Shown: positions 60,331-64,000 of the stretch, in pieces
How the letters are laid out: each line of letters begins with the position of its first letter
Position numbering within the stretch: the first letter of the stretch is position 1
Source: Sysuimicrobium calidum
Lineage (GTDB): Bacteria > Sysuimicrobiota > Sysuimicrobiia > Sysuimicrobiales > Sysuimicrobiaceae
DNA length: 64,000 bases
Direction: 5' to 3'
Assembly (NCBI GenBank): GCA_031459935.1
Contig: JAVKHN010000002.1
Span: 62,001 to 126,000, forward strand
Position numbers and translations under genes: made by a program
Notes under the pieces: generated by a model
Told to the model about the DNA's origin: nothing
Seen by the model: only the letters and a program-made list of their open reading frames with translations
Database searches by the model: none

Positions 60331-61547
60331 CCTACGACGTGCTCGTGGCGGGCGCTTCCTTCGCAGGGCTCGCGGTGGCGCAGCAGGTCCGGGGGCGCGT
60401 GGTGCTGGTGGATCGATTCCCCATAGGAGCGCATCAGACCTCCGCCTGCGGCGCACCCGTCTCCCTCCTCCGGGCCATGGGGGCGGAGGAGGCCGTCCTG
60501 CAGGTCCATCACCGGATCGTGGTGCACACTCCCCGGAACATCCATGTCTGGTCGCTCCACGGGGAGCCCTTCTGTACCTTCGATTACCGCCTCTTCTGCC
60601 AGCTGGCCCTGCGCCGCACGCGGGCGGAGTTCGTGCAGGCTTCCGTGCAAGGCATGGAGGGAACCACCGTGCACACCTCCGCCGGGACCTTCCGGGCGCG
60701 GCTGGTGGCGGACTGCACGGGGTGGAGGGCCGTTCTGCTCCGAGCCGCGGGCGGCCCCGTGAGGCGACGCTGGCTCGGGTTCGGGCTGGAGACAGAAGTC
60801 CCCTGCGCGTTCCCAGAGGGCCTGCACTTCTTCTTCTGGCCGGACATCAGCCCGGACGGGTACGCCTGGGCGTTTCCCTGCGGGAAGCGCGTTCGCCTGG
60901 GGGTGCTCTCCTATCGGGGGCGGACCCGGATGCGGGAGGACCTGGAGCGGTTCGCCCGCCGGTTCGGGGTGGAGCCCCAGGTCTGCCACGGCGGCTACCT
61001 GGGGTTCGGGATGCGCGACCCCGTGGTGGGCTCTGTGTTCGGCGTGGGGGACGCAGCGGGACAATGTCTCCCCCTTACGGGCGAGGGGATCCGGGTCGCG
61101 GTGCACGCGGGGTGGCTGGTGGGCGAGCTCTTCCAGCGGATCCTGGAGGGCCGGTGCACCGTGGAGTGGGCCCGCGACCGGTACCGAGCCTATGTGGCTT
61201 CTCAGCGGCGCCGGGTGAGCTTCCTGGCCTTCGCGACCCTCCTGGCCCTGCACCTCCCGGAGCGGGGCCTGGAGCTTGTCCTGCGCGCCTTCTCGCGGCC
61301 TCCCCTCCGGGAGAAGTTCCTGGTGGAGTACTTCGCCACCTTCGGGCCGAGTTTGCCCTCGGGTATACTGGAGGGCAGAGCCGGGGTGGCGGAACCGGCA
61401 GACGCGGCGGACTCAAAATCCGCTGGCCCTCGCGGCCGTGTGGGTTCGACTCCCACCCCCGGCACCAGGGCGGATAGCTCAGCGGGAGAGCACGTCCCTT
61501 ACAAGGACGGGGTCGCAGGTTCGAGTCCTGCTCCGCCCACCAGATGA
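60327..61547 (+). CDS. FAD-dependent oxidoreductase, geranylgeranyl-reductase-like, reading through two tRNAs
   Basis: The frame gives 406 residues. About the first 350 are a flavoprotein of the geranylgeranyl reductase/FixC group: YDVLVAGASFAGLAVA as Rossmann start, VADCTGW, and GVGDAAGQCLPLTGEGIRVAVHAGWLVGEL as the FAD-ribityl motif. It probably reduces isoprenoid chains or a related lipid or quinone substrate. The frame has no stop where the family normally ends (near residue 350). It runs on through the tRNA-Leu and tRNA-Val genes to TGA 61547, so about 56 C-terminal residues are antistructural tRNA sequence. Processing of the tRNAs would leave a message without a stop codon. Confidence 0.75.
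   Translation: MTYDVLVAGASFAGLAVAQQVRGRVVLVDRFPIGAHQTSACGAPVSLLRAMGAEEAVLQVHHRIVVHTPRNIHVWSLHGEPFCTFDYRLFCQLALRRTRAEFVQASVQGMEGTTVHTSAGTFRARLVADCTGWRAVLLRAAGGPVRRRWLGFGLETEVPCAFPEGLHFFFWPDISPDGYAWAFPCGKRVRLGVLSYRGRTRMREDLERFARRFGVEPQVCHGGYLGFGMRDPVVGSVFGVGDAAGQCLPLTGEGIRVAVHAGWLVGELFQRILEGRCTVEWARDRYRAYVASQRRRVSFLAFATLLALHLPERGLELVLRAFSRPPLREKFLVEYFATFGPSLPSGILEGRAGVAEPADAADSKSAGPRGRVGSTPTPGTRADSSAGEHVPYKDGVAGSSPAPPTR
61364..61369 (+). promoter_or_regulatory. -10 element for the tRNA pair
   Basis: TATACT at 61364-61369, 10 bases before the first tRNA base, with a weak -35 TTCGGG 17 bases upstream. It lies inside the last codons of the oxidoreductase gene. Confidence 0.45.
61380..61467 (+). 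tRNA. tRNA-Leu, anticodon CAA
   Basis: 88 bases including encoded CCA. Acceptor arms GCCGGGG (61380-61386) and CCCCGGC (61457-61463) pair fully; discriminator A 61464 and CCA 61465-61467 follow. The anticodon loop is CTCAAAA, anticodon CAA, reading UUG. A long variable arm (CCCTCGCGGCCGTG region) and the TTCGA T-loop mark a type II tRNA-Leu. Confidence 0.95.
61468..61542 (+). tRNA. tRNA-Val, anticodon TAC
   Basis: 75 bases including encoded CCA, starting directly after the CCA of tRNA-Leu with no spacer. Acceptor arms GGGCGGA and TCCGCCC pair; the anticodon loop CTTACAA gives TAC (reads GUA/GUG and wobble). The T-loop is TTCGAGT; discriminator A 61539, CCA 61540-61542. Confidence 0.95.
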
Positions 61548-61569
61548 AATCCACACAGGAAGCGGTTTT

Positions 61570-63282
61570 TCAGCCGGACGATCCCTCCCCGGGATGGTTG
61601 CGCTTGGACGGGCTGTGTGCCTGTTGGAGATCCCGGGTGGCGTGGAGCATGGCGATGTAGGCGAAGACGCAGGCCGGGCCCAGGGTAGAACCCGGGCCCG
61701 GGTAGGTGCGTCCCATCACCGAGGCGCTGGTGTTCCCCGCCGCGTAGAGTCCCGGAATGGGACTTCCGTCCTCCCGCAGCACACGGCCCCAAGCGTCCGT
61801 CAGCAGCCCTCCCTTGGTTCCCAGGTCACCGGGATACACCGCGGTGGCGTAGAACGGGGGCCGATCGAGAGGTCCCAGGTTGGGATTGGGGCGCACCCGG
61901 GGATCCCCGTAGTAGTTGTCGTAGGCGTTCTCTCCTCGATGGAAGTCCTCATCTCGTCCAGCCCGCGCCATGCGATTGAACCGTTCCACGGTGCGCACGA
62001 GGCTCTCGGGATCGATGCCGCACCGGTTCGCCAGCTCCCGCAGGCTGGCGGCCCGCACGAGGAACCCTGGGCCGGTGGCGGAAGCGGGGGTGAAGCCGGG
62101 AGGCAAAAAGCCGAACGGGTAATAGCGGCGATGCTTCGCATCGATGATGAGCCAGGCGGGAATGGCGGGGACCTCCCGGTGACGCTCGTACTGCCGGTGG
62201 CCGCAGTCCACGTAGGAGGCGGACTCGTTCATGAACCGATGGCCGCTTGCGTCCACGATGATCGAGAAGGGAAGCGAGCGCTCCCACAGCAGAAAGAGCG
62301 GCCGGCCCTGCGGGGTGAGGGCGGTGGGGCCCCACCAGGCGTCGTCCATGAGGGCCACCGCGGCGCCGATGGCCTCGGCCGCCCGGATGGCATCCCCGGT
62401 ATCCGCAGGCGCGGCAGACGTCCACGCGGTGGAGATGGGATGCGGGTGGTACCGCTCCCGCATCTCCAGGTTGTGCGCGAACCCACCGGCCGCTAGGAGA
62501 ACCCCTCCTCGGGCCCGGATCCGCACGGACCGGTTGTGGTGCCGCACCACGGCGCCTGTCACGCGTCCGTCCTCCACCACGAGCTCCAGAAGAGGACTCT
62601 CCAGCCAGATGGGAACGCCGCGCTGCAGCACGAGCCAGAGGAGCTGTCCTATGAGCGACAGGCCCATGGTGAGCGGAAGACGGCCCCGGAGGCGATGGGC
62701 GGCCCACCGACCCAGAACCCGCAGGGCCGCAAGCGTCCCGCGGGGCGTCCGGCGCATCAGAGCGAAGGCCGCGGCCTCGTTGGTGTGGATGGGGATCGCC
62801 GGGAGATGAGGATACCGGTGCAGTCGGGCCAGCCACGGGCCGAGCTGCCGGCCGTCGAAGACCGCTCCCTCGATGCACCGGCCCGTGATGGAGGCGCCGG
62901 GCCGGTCAGGGTAGTAATCGGGGTATCCCCGCGCCGCCCGCCACCGGAACCCCAGGCGCTGCAGGAATTCCACCATCCGTGGACCGTACTGGAGGAAGGC
63001 CCTGCGACGCTCCGGCGACGAAGCCGGACCGACATCGCCCACCACGTGATCGAGGTAGGTAAGGGCGGCTTCGAGAGAATCCTGAACCCCCGCCGCGCGG
63101 CTGACGGGGTTGTTGGGGATCCACAGGCCCCCTCCGGACCATGCACTGGTTCCACCCACAAACGCGGTCTTCTCCACGATGAGAGGCTCAAAGCCGTGCT
63201 CTTTCACCACGAGCGCTCCCACCAGTCCAGCCGCTCCGCTCCCCACGATCAGGACGTCCGTCTGGTAATCGAAGTCCGACAT
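61570..63282 (-). CDS. FAD-binding dehydrogenase, 3-ketosteroid-dehydrogenase/fumarate-reductase-like
   Basis: 570 residues. DVLIVGSGAAGLVGAL (about 9-24) and EKTAFVGGTSAWSGGGLWIPNN are the FAD site; HRFMNESASYVD and the C-terminal YPGPGSTLGPACVFAYIAMLHA match the 3-oxosteroid 1-dehydrogenase/flavocytochrome group. It would remove or add hydrogens at a C=C bond next to a keto group in a steroid- or terpenoid-like ring. No other steroid gene is visible except the divergent SDR. ATG 63282 follows GGGAGGCGGG. It is convergent with the tRNA pair; a GGTTTTTC tract (about 61564-61571) in between may help stop transcription. Confidence 0.82.
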   Translation of the reverse strand: MSDFDYQTDVLIVGSGAAGLVGALVVKEHGFEPLIVEKTAFVGGTSAWSGGGLWIPNNPVSRAAGVQDSLEAALTYLDHVVGDVGPASSPERRRAFLQYGPRMVEFLQRLGFRWRAARGYPDYYPDRPGASITGRCIEGAVFDGRQLGPWLARLHRYPHLPAIPIHTNEAAAFALMRRTPRGTLAALRVLGRWAAHRLRGRLPLTMGLSLIGQLLWLVLQRGVPIWLESPLLELVVEDGRVTGAVVRHHNRSVRIRARGGVLLAAGGFAHNLEMRERYHPHPISTAWTSAAPADTGDAIRAAEAIGAAVALMDDAWWGPTALTPQGRPLFLLWERSLPFSIIVDASGHRFMNESASYVDCGHRQYERHREVPAIPAWLIIDAKHRRYYPFGFLPPGFTPASATGPGFLVRAASLRELANRCGIDPESLVRTVERFNRMARAGRDEDFHRGENAYDNYYGDPRVRPNPNLGPLDRPPFYATAVYPGDLGTKGGLLTDAWGRVLREDGSPIPGLYAAGNTSASVMGRTYPGPGSTLGPACVFAYIAMLHATRDLQQAHSPSKRNHPGEGSSG

Positions 63283-63375
63283 GGATCCCGCCTCCCGGTG
63301 CGCCCGACCTGTGCCTCCATGGTGGAACGGGCAGGCGGCTCCGGGCAAGAAGCTCCCCTGCATCAGGCGCTTCTG

Positions 63376-63381
63376 TACACT
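63376..63381 (+). promoter_or_regulatory. -10-like element before the SDR gene
   Basis: TACACT at 63376-63381, about 32 bases before the SDR start. No good -35 is present at the expected distance. Weak evidence. Confidence 0.3.
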
Positions 63382-63413
63382 GGGTGTGGAGACCGGTACG
63401 CGGAGGGTGTCCC

Positions 63414-64000
63414 ATGAGGCTCGCGGGAAAAGTGGTGCTCATCACAGGAGCGGGAGCGGGAATCGGAAGGGCCATCGCTACGCTGTTCGCTCAGGAAGGA
63501 GCTGCGGTGGTGGTCTCGGACATCGTAGCCGAACGGGTGGAGACGACGGTAGAAGCCCTCCGGGTACCGGGGGGAAAGGCGGTGGGGGTGGTGGGAGACG
63601 TCTCCTCGGAGGCAGACGCGGATCGCATGATCGAGAGCGCCATCCGGGAATACGGCCGCCTGGACATTCTGGTCAACAACGCGGGGATCATGGATCGGTT
63701 CCTGCCGGCGGCGGAGACGCCCACAGACCTGTGGCGGCGGGTGATGGGCGTCAATCTCGAAGGACCCTTCTTCCTCTGCCGGCGGGCCCTCGGGCACATG
63801 CTGGAACAGGGCGGCGGGGTGATCGTGAACATCTCGTCCGTAGCGGGGCTCCTGGGAGGTCGGGCGGGGGCGGCCTACACCGTCTCCAAGCACGCCCTCA
63901 TCGGCCTCACCCGCCACATCGCTCAGCACTACGGAGCCCGAAACATCCGGTGCAACGTCATCTGCCCGGGCGCCATCCAGACGGGGATCCCGTTGGGTGG
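63414..64000 (+). CDS. Short-chain dehydrogenase/reductase, 3' end outside window
   Basis: First 195 residues of a classical SDR. NAD(P) motif TGAGAGIG is at about residues 10-17, GDVSS, the NNAG stretch, the serine of VNISS and the catalytic YTVSK at about residue 156 follow, with CPGAIQTGIP at the window edge. An acidic residue after the second strand (VVSD) suggests NAD preference. ATG 63414 follows a GGAGGG. Members oxidise or reduce many alcohols and ketones. The divergent ketosteroid-dehydrogenase-like neighbour hints at ring-ketone chemistry. Confidence 0.88.
   Translation, partial: MRLAGKVVLITGAGAGIGRAIATLFAQEGAAVVVSDIVAERVETTVEALRVPGGKAVGVVGDVSSEADADRMIESAIREYGRLDILVNNAGIMDRFLPAAETPTDLWRRVMGVNLEGPFFLCRRALGHMLEQGGGVIVNISSVAGLLGGRAGAAYTVSKHALIGLTRHIAQHYGARNIRCNVICPGAIQTGIPLG

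Overview
The window is a gene-dense, visibly GC-rich bacterial chromosome segment. It holds about 55 protein genes, two tRNAs and two decayed genes, and no gene-free stretch above 300 bases. I see no phage, insertion sequence, CRISPR array or replication origin. The content suggests an aerobic, probably thermophilic heterotroph: glycolate oxidase, malate synthase, menaquinone synthesis, pyruvate dehydrogenase, glucosylglycerate metabolism, an SLH-type envelope protein and a SUF-only Fe-S system. SufCBD-Rieske-SufS-SufU order, tRNAs with encoded CCA and several apparently leaderless genes fit a Terrabacteria-type lineage (Deinococcota, Chloroflexota, Armatimonadota or an uncultured relative). 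I cannot place it more precisely from sequence alone.

Layout. 1-3588 (+): glycogen synthase tail, galT, a VKOR-type oxidoreductase, an alanine/serine-glyoxylate aminotransferase and a small membrane protein. 3629-9875: a glyoxylate/glycolate module, with an IclR regulator divergent from malate synthase and glcDEF, followed by an MFS exporter (9941-11395). 11402-13103 (-): an arsenic island in decay, with arsR, a frameshifted and internally deleted arsN2-like acetyltransferase, an intact arsM and a purE fragment. 13175-18880 (-): an osmolyte cassette of USP-USP-GpgS fusion, GH63 glycosidase, MscS channel and glgC, with a divergent sugar-phosphate isomerase at 18942. 20030-23792: a lone UgpC/MalK-type ATPase, an SPFH protein, a ROK sugar kinase and a macrodomain protein. 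23749-30466 (-): accD-accA-accB-accC-pdhA-pdhB-pdhC, which makes acetyl-CoA and malonyl-CoA. 30616-33026 (-): a CmtR-like metal sensor with a P1B ATPase carrying an unusual CSC motif. 33155-39240: HtrA protease, argS (-), a coiled-coil protein, an SLH-BsuPI envelope protein and rho. 39258-45079 (+): an oligopeptide/nickel-type ABC importer. 45169-46176: an adenosine deaminase. 46228-53249 (+): a TetR regulator translationally coupled to menF-menD-menB-menA-menE. 53292-53735: OsmC. 53834-59503 (+): sufC-sufB-sufD-Rieske-sufS-sufU. 59599-61542 (+): a DUF881 protein, a flavin oxidoreductase whose frame runs through two abutting tRNAs, tRNA-Leu(CAA) and tRNA-Val(TAC). 61570-64000: a ketosteroid-dehydrogenase-like flavoprotein (-) and an SDR cut by the window edge (+).

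How the parts fit. Glycolate is oxidised by GlcDEF to glyoxylate, which malate synthase joins to acetyl-CoA or an aminotransferase turns into glycine. An IclR protein with a palindromic site between the divergent promoters probably coordinates this. GlgC, GlgA, GalT, PGI/PMI and the ROK kinase supply activated and phosphorylated sugars. GpgS and the GH63 enzyme probably make and degrade glucosylglycerate, with MscS as release valve. The PDH-ACC operon links pyruvate to fatty acid synthesis. The SUF system supports the many Fe-S and flavin enzymes.

The least conventional observations are the USP-USP-GpgS fusion in an osmolyte operon, the oxidoreductase frame that continues through two tRNA genes, the 23-bp perfect palindrome just downstream of the suf promoter, the CSC-type P1B ATPase, and two adjacent gene remnants that both carry internal deletions.
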